The notes under the pieces: generated by a model
The model's database searches: none
What the model was told of the DNA's origin: nothing
Seen by the model: only the letters and a program-made list of their open reading frames with translations
In this document: positions 25,239 through 37,512 of the stretch, one piece after another
Layout of the letters: each line of letters starts with the position of its first letter
Position numbering within the stretch: the first letter of the stretch is position 1
Assembly (NCBI GenBank): GCA_920105625.2
Contig: OV050032.1
Location: forward strand, 97,758,542 to 97,822,541
Direction of reading: 5' to 3'
Length of the DNA: 64,000 nt
From: Clusia tigrina
Lineage: Eukaryota; Arthropoda; Insecta; Diptera; Clusiidae
Position numbers and translations under genes: made by a program

Positions 25239-25974
25239 TCCCTCCCCTCTTTCTAAAAGAAGTTAGTGCAACTAACTTCTAATGAATCTTTACAATATTT
25301 TTCTCTTTTCTGCACTTTAAACAATCTGTGCATTTTCTTAATCCTATAGTACATATGTATAGTTTTTATTTTTTCAAATTCGCCTTATTTGGGTTCAATT
25401 GTTGTATTCTGTTCTTTTTACTTTTGTGTTGTTTTCTTTTTTCCTCTTTTGTTTAATTTTGTTCTTTTATTTCTATCTTTTTTATTTTCTTCTTTTTTTC
25501 TATTGTTTTATTTTGTTCTTTTATTTCTATCTTTTTTTTTTTAGTTATATTCCCCTTTTTATATTTGGTCTTTCATCGACTCTTTTCTCACTGGCGTATA
25601 TACAAACAAAATTACAAACTAATTACATATTTAGCTACGCTTCTTATAAATAGGGTCCTCTGCAATTGTTGGTCCTGGTAACGTCCGTCCTGCGAGAGTG
25701 AAGTCCCTCGATGAACTCTGCATACCCCTCCCTTCTTTCTGGATCGGTACGTACAAAGATATTATAAGTTGGCGATCTGGTTTGCCATTAAAACTTTGCT
25801 TTTAGTGGCCTTCTTCTATCTATTTATATAGTGTGCCCCACGGCTGTAAGTGGTACTGCCTCTGCTTATAGTATTCAACTTGTAAAAAACATTTGGAATA
25901 CATGAGAGATTACAATGCACCTTCTTCCTTTGCAGCAATGCGTTTTATGGTGGAAGTGTTTCTCTTGAGCTTCC

Positions 25975-26304
25975 TCATAATGGTATTTGACATCGTTTGG
26001 CTTTGATGTGGAGACAATCGGTATTTCTCTGAGACACACATTTAATGACGTAATTTGTGTACTCTGATCGGTAACCAGTCTCTGTGTCCTCTTGTATTAA
26101 ATCATATTTCCTATGTAAATCATATTCCATATGTTCATACTCTAGATTGGACATACACTTCAATGAAGCAATTAACTTCCGTGAGCCAAATTTCTTCTGC
26201 TTATTATATTTGGTGGTGGTTTCAGTCACCCACCTTAAGCTTTTACCCATCTTCAGCTTATCCAAAATCGATTCTGTTGAGATTGTGATACACTTGGTGG
26301 ACAT
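25975..26304 (-). CDS. Small ORF in the gypsy 3' region, copy 2 (109 aa)
   Basis: Identical to the frame at 12695-13024, with an ATG start and unknown function. The surrounding 25255-27594 is otherwise the non-coding gypsy 3' region, shorter than in copy 1 because of the deletion at 27459. Confidence 0.4.
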   Translation of the reverse strand: MSTKCITISTESILDKLKMGKSLRWVTETTTKYNKQKKFGSRKLIASLKCMSNLEYEHMEYDLHRKYDLIQEDTETGYRSEYTNYVIKCVSQRNTDCLHIKAKRCQIPL

Positions 26305-27458
26305 ATGTACGTACTATATAGATGTATGTACTATAAAATTGTCCAATTCAAAACATGACTCCGCAAGGAAACTTGTTTATTTTTCGTTGCTTGTCAATAA
26401 CTCATCCACAACGCGTTCAAATGCTGCGGCCATATGCCGTTTCGCAAAATTAAAATTACATCCGTCGCCATTCATCCCCAATCTAACATGTTGGCATCCT
26501 TGGGGTCACAAACCTTAGATAACTGCCAAAAATCTCTGTTTTTCAAAAACGCATCTTTCCGAATACTATGTTGGTCCCTTAGTCCGCACCGCCTTCCGAT
26601 ATCCGCTGTTCCCGGAACTTCCTGCTTCGCTTCACATCATCAGAGCTATATAGAGAACACCTATAATAATTTTCTTAATTTTCTAGTATACATTTTAGTT
26701 TGATATTTCTTCTATGTTTAATTTTTGCCGAACATTTCAGTCAACTTAATAAATGAATTTAAAAATTATATAACATTTAAATAAATACACTATATGTACT
26801 ATATATACTCTTGGGTATAATTTTCCAATTTAGTACGATTTTTGTTTTTTTTTATTACAAATTTATATTTTAAATAATTAGTTTTTGTAACTCTAATTAT
26901 TTTCTAAACTACTTTTGTTTCTAATGTGAACTTTGCACAGATTATAATTTTTTAATTTATAACTTTTCTTAAACATAAGCTATTCCTGAATATATTTAAA
27001 CAAAAAACAATATTTCTACAATATGCTTTCTATAATTGAATGCTATATCATTCAATTTGCGTCCACTCGTCTTTTCCCCTTACATTATCGGATTCGCTAC
27101 CGTATCCTAGAGGAAAAGAGGACTGGACTATGCGTTTTCATAGCCATATAGGGCATCAGTTTTGCTCTGATTAATTTTTCGTGCCCTTTTTGAACACGTG
27201 AGTTATCACTCATTTCAACTTTGAACCAATTCATTGGCCCTCCGACAAAAACCAGATTATAAAAAATAATCCCGTTTGTGTCAAAACTTTGTCCACTATA
27301 CCTTTCATCGCATACAATTACTTTTTATTTAAATTTACTTCTAGCCTGATATGTATACATCCATTAACGATACTATTTTCCATCCTGTAATTAGCCCGTA
27401 TATGAATACATACATACATTCAAGGCGCTTTAAATTACCTAGAATTAATTGCTTATTT

Positions 27459-27473
27459 GGCACACTTATTTGT
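27459..27473. other. Deletion scar with 15-bp insert (copy 2)
   Basis: Where copy 1 has 502 bp (14179-14680), this copy has 15 bp, ggcacacttatttgt, followed by the retained ggcacacttctac. The insert begins with a copy of the flanking ggcacactt. The same scar is at 37377-37391 in copy 3. Confidence 0.85.
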
Positions 27474-27594
27474 GGCACACTTCTACTGGCCTTGACTTTG
27501 AGAATCGGAGCTGTGTGTTATCCGATATACACACGTACATGTTTACGTTGTTATTCTTGTGTTTACACTTGTAAAACACTGTCAACACATGAAT

Positions 27595-30500
27595 CTAGGT
27601 GTGCGGTCTAACGTGGAATAATTTCAACAAATTATTATGTAGCTTTTTAATTTTTCCCTTAATCGTTACGACTGTTGTAACTGGGCTTCGGATCTCTGCT
27701 ACTACATACGGACCTATCCACACAGGTGAGAATTTGTTTCTCCTAGCCTGATTCTTCATTAGTACTTGATCACCCACATGAAAAACTACTGGGTTCAGTA
27801 CCTTGTTATAAGCTTCCCTGGCCACTCGTTTAGCGCATTCCTGGTTTTCTCTAACCAATTCGTGCGCTCGCTGCAACTGATATTTTTGTACTTTATTGGG
27901 GTCATCAGCATTGTATACAGGCGCACATTTGCGCTTCAAATTCGCTGGCATGTTGAAGTCAAACCCGTAGAGAGTTATAAACGGAGTTTGCTTAGTTGAT
28001 ACATGCACAGTATTGTTGTGTACATGCATTGCAGTGGTTAACCATTGATCCCAATTCGAGCCGTCTTCTTTGGCAAAAACTGCGCAAGCACTCGGCCAGA
28101 GGTCGATGACTACGTTCCAATGAGCCATTCGCCTGTGGATGATATGGTGTTATGTGCAACTTCTTGATTCCCAGCATTTTACACGTTTCTGAGAATAGTT
28201 TTGATACGAAATTTGAACCATTGTCGGTTATCAAAACCTTAGGTATGTTGTATCTTGCTATAATTTCATCAAAGAATGCTTTGGCCACCGTACTTGCTTC
28301 AGCATCGGGTATAGCCACGCACGCCATATACTTTGAGAAATCGTCTTGGAACGTCAGTATGTATTTATTGCCCGAAACTGTCTCAGGTAAAATACCTACA
28401 ATATCCATATGAACTTTATCAAATGGCTGCTGTGGTGTGTCAGTTAACACCATTGGCATCTTTGTTAGCCTTGAACTTTTGTTGGCCTGACATTTTGGAC
28501 AACTCTTTATATATTTCTTAATGTCCTTGATCATACCCTTCCATCCGTATACTCGCCTAATTCTGTCATGGGTTTTCCAGAATCCCTGGTGTCCTCCTAG
28601 AGGCGAATCATGGAAACCCTTTAACACAGCCTGGATATCCTTTATATCCTCCAGCCATTCCACACTACTGGCTGTTTGCTCATTGGCATCGAAACCCGCA
28701 TTGCTAACATCTCTTGTAGCATCAATTTTATCTTCTGGCATTCTCTCGACCTTCTCCTTATCTGACCGTGCTTTGGACCTCGTTTGCACTACTGATACCT
28801 TCTGTGCCTGCGGTACTCTGCTGAGTGCGTCCGCATTCAGATTCTTCTTCCCAGGTTTGTATATGATTTCAAAATCATACTCAGACAATTTGTGTCTGAA
28901 CCTGGCTAGCCTAGACGTTTGGTCTTTCAAATTGGCTATGCCTCTCAACGGCTGGTGATCAGTATATATCTTAAATGGGCGTCCTAGCAGATATGCTCTA
29001 AAATTCTTCGTAGCCCACACTATGGCTAGAAATTCCTTCTCTATTGTGGAGTATCTCTTCTCCGTGTCGCTAAGCGCTCTGCTTGCGAATGCTATTGGTC
29101 GGTCATCACCGACTTCCCCTTGTGACAATACTGCCCCTAATGCTTCATTGCTAGCATCAGTGGTCAACAAAAAAGTTTGCTCAAAGTCGGGGTACGCCAA
29201 AATTGGTGGCGAGCTAATTATCCCCTTTAGCCTCTCGAATGCTTGCTGACATCTCTCTGTCCATTCGAACTTTGCTTCTTTTCGTAGCAACTTATTAATG
29301 GGCAAAGCAATTCCGGCTAGTCCTTCCACGAACTTTCTATAATAGTTCACTAGTCCTAGGAATGCTTGCACTTCCTTTCTGTTTCTCGGAATCGCTAGAT
29401 TTTTTAACGCATTCCACCTTCTGCGGGTCAGGCAGTGCTCCTGCTTCTGAGCAACGATGGCCTAAATAAACCACCTCTCTTCGCAAAAATTGACACTTCT
29501 CCGTGTTCAATTTCAAATTGTGTTCTCGTAATTTCTGGAGCACCTTGCACAAGCGTTGCGAATGCTGCTGCAAGTTCTTCCCATAAATTACAATATCATC
29601 GAGGTACACAAAACAATCTAACCCTTGTAAGCCTGTTAGCACATGGTTCATTAGCCGTTGGAAAGTAGCCGGTGCTCCTGTTAATCCAAACGGCATTCTA
29701 TTAAACTCATAATGCCCTAAACCGGTGCTGAACGCGGTTTTCTGCTTATCTTGGGTATCCACCAGAACTTGGTGGTAGCCACTCGCTAAATCAAGCGTAG
29801 AAAAATATCTACTGTGTCCCAATTGATCCAGAATTTCTTCTATCCTTGGTATCGGGAACACCTGCTTGATAGTGGCGTCGTTCAATTTCCTAAAATCGAC
29901 GACCATTCTCCACTTCTTCTGACCCTGAGTACCTCCCTTCTTTGGTACCAAATTATTGGTGAGTTCCAAGGCGAGATACTCGGTGAAATTATGTTATCCT
30001 TTAACATCCCTTCCACTTGCCTATTTACCTCATCTTTGTGAGCTTGCGGCAATCTGTACTGTTTCTGGTTAATCGGTGCTTGATCCACCCTAGTAGGTAT
30101 TTCATGCTCTACCTCTAGTGTATACGTTAGCTGGTCTCCTTCCAGCAAAAATATGTCATGGAATGACGCACAAATGGCTTCTATTGATGCCTTCTCTTCT
30201 GAATTCACGCTTGGGTCTCACTTCAGGGATTCTAGCACCCTCTCCATTCTTTTTCTTATATCTACCTGCTTAATCTGATTCACCGATCTATAATTCGGTT
30301 CCTTAAAATTATCATAGCTAGTGAACTTGGGCCTAAAATCCTCCTCCATCAAGTAGTCCTTTTCCGATGCATTGAGTACGCAAGCGTATACCTTACCCTT
30401 GTCAACGTGCGTTATGGTTTCCCCCATATATACGCCCTCCGCTAGCTGCTGCTTGTGTAAAACAACAGTCCTAAGTTTCGTATTTACATGCATAGTAACT

Positions 30501-31159
30501 ACTCTGGTTGACCTTGCATTCACTACCTCCATACAATTCTTAACCTTACTCACGGTTCCTTCCTGCCATGACATTAATGGAAAAGTAAGGATTCTATGCT
30601 TATTGTTATCATAGAATGATAACTGCTTATCGAGCGCATCCAGTATGGTGCGTCCCCAAAGATTATCGCGGCCAATTATTCCATCAGCCGGGATACCTTT
30701 CCTATCCACTTCCACTGCGTGCACTCTAAAACTCATACCCTTAACTCCACTGTGCCCTATTCTGAGCGACCCCAATGTCCTAATGCACCCTCCAAACGCT
30801 CCGTTAAGCGTTCTTAAGTCCATTTGATTAATGTCTAGCCCCTTCCGTAAAACACTAGATTTTACGAGGCTAGTGTCAGCCCCTGAATCTACTAATAGCA
30901 CTAGCTTTCCACTAGCTGATTCCTTGCAGGGTATCTCGATGAAGGCATCACCTATCCTGCTCATAGCGAAGCAACCTCCTTTTGTTCCCAATATGGACGT
31001 GTATCCATTCCCTAACTCTTCGTGATACTGGAGAGCCTCCTGCTCCTCCTTCTCCTGGACTGTAGTTCCTACATTACTAGTCCAACGTATTTCCGGCCTT
31101 ATTATTACTCTCTTTCTTTTGGCTTTCCAGTCTACTGGCCTCGACTGGGCCGCTGGAAG
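27595..31159 (-). pseudogene. pol: Gypsy pol, copy 2, multiply disrupted
   Basis: Same domain order as copy 1: protease with LVDSGADTS, RT with YLDD, RNase H, H2C2 and DDE integrase, and GPY module. Breaks: TGA at 30215-30217 between protease and RT (copy 1 has TTA); a missing A near 29951; an extra T near 29401-29406; and an extra A near 28074-28078. All three indels lie in homopolymers and each shifts the frame, so they could be sequencing errors. The TGA is shared with copy 3 and so is more likely real. The clustered changes of copy 1 are absent. Confidence 0.92.
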
Positions 31160-32450
31160 TTTCCCTGGTTCCTTTGTTGGGATTGTCTATCCCTGCATTC
31201 CGCTGCCCGATGTCCCATCTGTCCACATGAGAAGCATCTCAACCCCTGTTGGGTGTTGCGTATTTTTGGTTCACTTTTGGAATTCCAATTTGGTTGCTGC
31301 TGACCACTCCCAGTTTTGAAAGGATTTCTTCCTTGGTTAATTCCTTCTGTTGAATTTACTTGGGGACTACTGAAGTTACCCCTGCTGTCCCTCAAGGGTG
31401 CAACCGGGCGCCTCGTAGCTGGCTGCATTTTACTCTGATTCCATTCTGTGTCTCCATGGCACTGTCTACTTGCCTCATGACCATATGTTTGGCACTCCAT
31501 ACAGTAGGGCGTGTTTTTGCGTGTAATGCACTCATCCCTTGTATGACCTTGCTTACGGCAGAACGAACATGTGGGTGCCCTCTGTACAAACTCCCTGTAC
31601 GAATTTCTCGGATTCACGGCTCTGCTGTCGGAGACACCGGGATTATATGCTCCTCTGTATATGTTTGGGACGTAATTATTTCCATCTTTGTTCACGACAG
31701 CGGCGGTGAACATGTCCTGTCTATTTTCCAACATGTGTACCTCACCTAACCCAGCCGTACTCCGTTCCACGAGAACTTGTGCTCTAATCGCTTCTTCTAC
31801 TAATTCCTCCAGAGATCCTGTTCTGCTATTCAGCATATGAATCTTTAGAACGGAGTTGCGGAGCCCCACCACGAAAGTTGTCAATACCGACTCGTCAACT
31901 TCGTGTAATAACGCTGTATCTCCAATGCCATTGTACTTATTCCTGATTATTTCCTGGGCCATCATCTGAAGTGAATCTAAACGCCTGGCAAAGGCACGTA
32001 TGTCTTCACTTGCCCGCTGCTTCCCGATTCTTATTTCTTGGTTTATGTCTTCCAAAGATCTCTCCTTCAGATAAGTTCTCCTTATAAGACCGTAAAGCTC
32101 GTCCACACTGGCGAATTGCTTTGGCAACACAAGGTTGTACGCGTCTCCAAATAATCTTTGCTTAACACAGTCGAAGAAATCCTGCAACTCATCAGGGCTT
32201 ATGCTTCGCTTTGCAAACTCACAACCTTGAATGAATCTGTTAACTTCTGACCGTAAATCTTCTGAAGCTGCACCAGTAAACACAGGTACTAGCCTGGCCA
32301 CTGTCTTTGAGATCTCCTCTATACCCATTTTGCGTATTTTTGTTTTACTTATGACCGGTAAAACTGGAGCGCTATCTTTGCGGGTGGTTCTTAGATTCAC
32401 TTCTCCCGGATCTGAGAGGAAATTGACCAATGACGGACTCAAACTAATTA
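31132..32450 (-). CDS. gag: Gypsy gag, copy 2, partial (C-terminal part)
   Basis: The C-terminal 439 codons of Gag are present: the capsid-like region, all three zinc knuckles and the stop at 31132. The N-terminal half, including the coiled coil, lies in the gap. What can be seen is identical to copies 1 and 3. The frameshift heptamer is at 31159-31165. Confidence 0.9.
31159..31165 (-). promoter_or_regulatory. -1 frameshift site G GGA AAC, copy 2
   Basis: Same heptamer and frame as in copies 1 and 3. Confidence 0.78.
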
Positions 32451-32950
32451 NNNNNNNNNNNNNNNNNNNNNNNNNNNNNNNNNNNNNNNNNNNNNNNNNN
32501 NNNNNNNNNNNNNNNNNNNNNNNNNNNNNNNNNNNNNNNNNNNNNNNNNNNNNNNNNNNNNNNNNNNNNNNNNNNNNNNNNNNNNNNNNNNNNNNNNNNN
32601 NNNNNNNNNNNNNNNNNNNNNNNNNNNNNNNNNNNNNNNNNNNNNNNNNNNNNNNNNNNNNNNNNNNNNNNNNNNNNNNNNNNNNNNNNNNNNNNNNNNN
32701 NNNNNNNNNNNNNNNNNNNNNNNNNNNNNNNNNNNNNNNNNNNNNNNNNNNNNNNNNNNNNNNNNNNNNNNNNNNNNNNNNNNNNNNNNNNNNNNNNNNN
32801 NNNNNNNNNNNNNNNNNNNNNNNNNNNNNNNNNNNNNNNNNNNNNNNNNNNNNNNNNNNNNNNNNNNNNNNNNNNNNNNNNNNNNNNNNNNNNNNNNNNN
32901 NNNNNNNNNNNNNNNNNNNNNNNNNNNNNNNNNNNNNNNNNNNNNNNNNN
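32451..32950. other. Assembly gap of exactly 500 N
   Basis: The round length suggests a placeholder. The left flank is gypsy gag and the right flank is satellite in the phase of position 23036. Frames that appear to read through it are artefacts. Confidence 0.98.
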
Positions 32951-34172
32951 TACCCTAGAGTCCCCAATCAAACACTGATAAAACTTCAAACGCCCTTAAC
33001 TTCTTTACGGTACGTCCTACACCTATCAAAGTTTGCAACATACAAATGCTTGTAACTTTTTACTGGAGCGTCATAAAACCTTGAAATTTTGTAACAATGA
33101 AGTACCCGAGCCTCTTGTCAATTTAAGCCATCGCTCAAAGCTATGCTACCCTTGAGTCCCAAATCAAACACTGATAAAACTTCAAACGCCCCTAACTTCT
33201 TTACGGTACGTCCTACACCTATCAAAGTTTGCAACATACAAATGTTTGTAACTTTTTACTGGAGCGACATAAAACCTTGAAATTTTGTGACAATGAAGTA
33301 CCCGACCCTCTTGTCAATTTAAGCTATCGCTCAAAACTATGCTACCCTAGAGTCCCAAATCAAACACTGATAAAACTTCAAACGCCCCGAACTTCTTTAC
33401 GGTACGTCCTACACCTATCAAAGGTTGCAACATACAAATGCTTGTAACTTTTTACTGGAGCGTCATAAAACTTTGAAATTTTGTAACAATAAAGTACTCG
33501 AGCCTCTTGTCAATTGAAGCCATCGCTCAAAACTATGCTACCCTAGGGTCCCAAATCAAACACTGATAAAACTTCAAACGCCCCTAACTTCTTTACAGTA
33601 CGTCCTACACCTATCAAAGTTTGCAACATACAAATGCTTGTAACTTTTTACTGGAGCGTCATAAAACCGTGAAATTTTGTTACAATGAAGTACCCGAGCC
33701 TCTTGTCAATTTAGGCCATCGCTCAAAGCTATGCTACCCTTGGTCCCAAATCAAAACACTGATAAAACTTCAAACGCCCCTAACTTCTTTACGGTACGTC
33801 CTATACCTATCAAAGTTTGCAACATTCAAATGCTTGTAACTTTTTACTGGAGCGTCATAAAACCTTGAATTTTGTAACAATAAAGTACTCGAGCCTCTTG
33901 TCAATTTAAGCCATCGCTCAAAGCTATGCTACCCTAGAGTCCCAAATCTAACACTGATAAAACTTCATACGCCCCTAACTTCTATACGGTACGTCCTACA
34001 CCTATCAAAGTTTGCAACATACAATGCTTGTAACTTTTTCTGGAGCGTCATAAAACCTTGAAATTTTGTGGACAATGAAGTACCGAGCCTCTTGTCAATT
34101 TAAGCTATCGCTCAACAACTATGCTACCCTAGAGTCCCCAAATCAAACACTGATAAAACTTCAAACGCCACC
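32951..34172 (+). repeat. 196-bp satellite array, block 3
   Basis: About six monomers, aligned to 23036-24257 with an offset of 9,915 bp. It is essentially identical up to about 33,710. After that many one-base indels appear (for example aaaacactg and ttgtggacaatg). The last bases before the BEL LTR read cgccacc instead of cgcccc. Confidence 0.93.
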
Positions 34173-34649
34173 TGTTCGCGCCGGAGCCCTTCCTGACAAC
34201 GGCTGCTGCCTGCGCACAGTCCACCATGCAACTCTGAGCGGGCTCAGTGCGGAGAGAATTCCCTCATTGGGTACCCGCCAAAGTTGTGTGGCAGGCCGCA
34301 GCCATCTTTATTTTTGGTGAGAGTGCTGGACACAGGCAGCGGAGGAGAGCTGGTCGGCAATACTGCGTGCCGACGGCATTGGGATCTGTGCGCTCAACCA
34401 AGAAGGAGGTGCAAAATTTATTCTACTATATAAATGTTTCAATCGTTCTGAGAAAATTTGTGTTCTAAGTAAAATTAAAAAAAAGCAAAGAAATAATAAA
34501 TCAGCAGTTATAATTATTACGATATAAAAATTTTAGCTTTTTACATATAAGCAAAGTGGTAAGAAATATCAAAAAAAAAGGTAAAATATAGGAACTAAAA
34601 TAAAAAAAAGATAAAAAACTACATATGGAGTCCGAACGGGAAAATGGTC
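34173..34649 (+). repeat. BEL 5' LTR, piece in duplication unit 3
   Basis: Third copy of the interrupted LTR, ending with ggtc at 34646-34649. It contains many one-base indels relative to units 1 and 2 (for example gtccaccatg and ctggacacagg), typical of unpolished sequence. Confidence 0.92.
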
Positions 34650-35156
34650 TGTTGGGGTATTGTCCCTTGTTTGACGGGGGACGTCCTTCTGCTGCGCCGC
34701 GTGTATCTGAAAAGCCTAAATCACTCTTTGTAAAAATCACTACATTACACTTTTAGTTTTAGAATCACCAGCTTTATACTTAGAATACTAACATCTTATA
34801 TACTATTTACATTCATAATTACAATACAAAAACTGACCTTTTCTGGTGTTCCAGTTTCGCACCTGTTAATTGGTTTCAGTTGGTCAAGCCAACTGACCTA
34901 CGCCAATCTGAAATGTTGATGGTGCTTTCTAGCTTTGAATGCCCTTACGGTGGCTCGACTGCAAAACTGTAGCACCCTAAAAGTTTACATAATAAATATT
35001 ACATAGGTAATATTAATTCAAAAGTACTCGCACCCTAAAGATATGTGCTTTCTTATGTAACTTTAGCACATGCTAATCACACAGAATGTGTGGCATCTGT
35101 TAGGAGTCGATGCTGTGAGACACTACCCGCAGGCAGCTTGATTTTAGCTCACAACA
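34650..35156 (-). repeat. Gypsy 3' LTR, copy 3
   Basis: 507 bp with several indels (gtcccttg, gctgcgccgcg, agctttatac). Bounded by ggtc and by the polypurine tract at 35157-35172. Confidence 0.93.
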
Positions 35157-35892
35157 TCCCTCCCCTCTTTCTAAAAGAAGTTAGTGCAACTAACTTCTAA
35201 TGAATCTTTACAATATTTTTCTCTTTTCTGCACTTTAAACAATCTGTGCATTTTCTTAATCCTATAGTACATATGTATAGTTTTTATTTTTTCAAATTCG
35301 CCTTATTTGGGTTCAATTGTTGTATTCTGTTCTTTTACTTTTGTGTTGTTTTCTTTTTTCCTCTTTTGTTTAATTTTGTTCTTTTATTTCTATCTTTTTT
35401 ATTTTCTCTTTTTTTCTATTGTTTTATTTTGTTCTTTTATTTCTATCTTTTTTTTTTTAGTTATATTCCCCTTTTTATATTTGGTCTTTCATCGACTCTT
35501 TTCTCACTGGCGTATATACAAACAAAATTACAAACTAATTACATATTTAGCTACGCTTCTTATAAATAGGGTCCTCTGCAATTGTTGGTCCTGGTAACGT
35601 CCGTCCCTGCGAGAGTGAAAGTCCCTCGATGAACTCTGCATACCCCTCCCTTCTTTCTGGATCGGTACGTACAAAGATATTATAAGTTGGCGATCTGGTT
35701 GCCATTAAAACTTTGCTTTTAGTGGCCTTCTTCTATCTATTTATATAGTGTGCCCCACGGGCTGTAAGTGGTACTGCCTCTGCTTATAGTATTCAACTTG
35801 TAAAAAACATTTGGAATACATGAGAGATTACAATGCACCTTCTTCCTTTGCAGCAATGCGTTTTATGGTGGAAGTGTTTCTCTTGAGCTTCC

Positions 35893-36224
35893 TCATAATG
35901 GTATTTGACATCGTTTGGCTTTGATGTGGAGACAATCGGTATTTCTCTGAGACACACATTTAATGACGTAATTTGTGTACTCTGATCGGTAACCAGTCTC
36001 TGTGTCCTCTTGTATTAAATCATATTTCCTATGTAAATCATATTCCATATGTTCATACTCTAGATTGGACATACACTTCAATGAAGCAATTAACTTCCGT
36101 GAGCCAAATTTCTTCTGCTTATTATATTTGGTGGTGGTTTCAGTCACCCACCTTAAGCTTTTTACCCATCTTCAGCTTATCCAAAATCGATTCTGTTGGA
36201 GATTGTGATACACTTGGTGGACAT
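35893..36224 (-). pseudogene. Small 3' ORF of gypsy, copy 3, frameshifted
   Basis: Equivalent of the 109-codon frame of copies 1 and 2. One extra base in the T run near 36160 and another near 36199 break the frame, leaving only the C-terminal 80 or so codons open. Both lie in the indel-rich patch. The rest of 35173-37512 is non-coding gypsy 3' region. Confidence 0.6.
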
Positions 36225-37512
36225 ATGTACGTACTATATAGATGTATGTACTATAAAATTGTCCAATTCAAAACATGACTCCGCAAGGAAACTTGTTTAT
36301 TTTCGTTGCTTGTCAATAACTCATCCACAACGCGTTCAAATGCTGCGGCCATATGCCGTTTCGCAAAATTAAAATTACATCCGTCGCCATTCATCCCCAA
36401 TCTAACATGTTGGCATCCTTGGGGTCACAAACCTTAGATAACTGCCAAAAATCTCTGTTTTTCAAAAACGCATCTTTCCGAATACTATGTTTGGTCCCTT
36501 AGTCCGCACCGCCTTCCGATATCCGCTGTTCCCGGAACTTCTGCTTCGCTTCACATCATCAGAGCTATATAGAGAACACCTATAATAATTTTCTTAATTT
36601 TCTAGTATACATTTTAGTTTGATATTTCTTCTATGTTTAATTTTTGCCGAACATTTCAGTCAACTTAATAAATGAATTTAAAAATTATATAACATTTAAA
36701 TAAATACACTATATGTACTATATATACTCTTGGGTATAATTTTCCAATTTAGTACGATTTTTGTTTTTTTTTATTACAAATTTATATTTTAAATAATTAG
36801 TTTTTGTAACTCTAATTATTTTCTAAACTACTTTGTTTCTAATGTGAACTTTGCACAGATTATAATTTTTTAATTTATAACTTTTCTTAAACATAAGCTA
36901 TTCCTGAATATATTTAAACAAAAAACTATATTTCTACAATATGCTTTCTATAATTGAATGCTATATCATTCAATTTGCGTCCACTCGTCTTTTCCCCTTA
37001 CATTATCGGATTCGCTACCGTATCCTAGAGGAAAAGAGGACTGGACTATGCGTTTTCATAGCCATATAGGGCATCAGTTTTGCTCTGATTAATTTTTCGT
37101 GCCCTTTTTGAACACGTGAGTTATCACTCATTTCAACTTTGAACCAATTCATTGGCCCTCCGACAAAAACCAGATTATAAAAAATAATCCCGTTTGTGTC
37201 AAAACTTTGTCCACTATACCTTTCATCGCATACAATTACTTTTTATTTAAATTTACTTCTAGCCTGATATGTATACATCCATTAACGATACTATTTTCCA
37301 TCCTGTAATTAGCCCGTATATGAATACATACATACATTCAAGGCGCTTTAAATTACCTAGAATTAATTGCTTATTTGGCACACTTATTTGTGGCACACTT
37401 CTACTGGCCTTGACTTTGAGAATCGGAGCTGTGTGTTATCCGATATACACACGTACATGTTTACGTTGTTATTCTTGTGTTTACACTTGTAAAACACTGT
37501 CAACACATGAAT

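Larger units (their letters stand above)
24735..32450 (-). mobile_element. Ty3/gypsy retrotransposon, copy 2, broken by an assembly gap
   Basis: This matches copy 1 from the 3' LTR to the middle of gag, where 500 N begin. It carries the 487-bp net deletion shared with copy 3, the pol TGA shared with copy 3, and three one-base indels of its own in pol. Its 5' end is unknown. Confidence 0.93.

Noticed and set aside
32231..33055. Frames that read through the N gap
   Set aside because: They join unrelated sequence across unknown bases.
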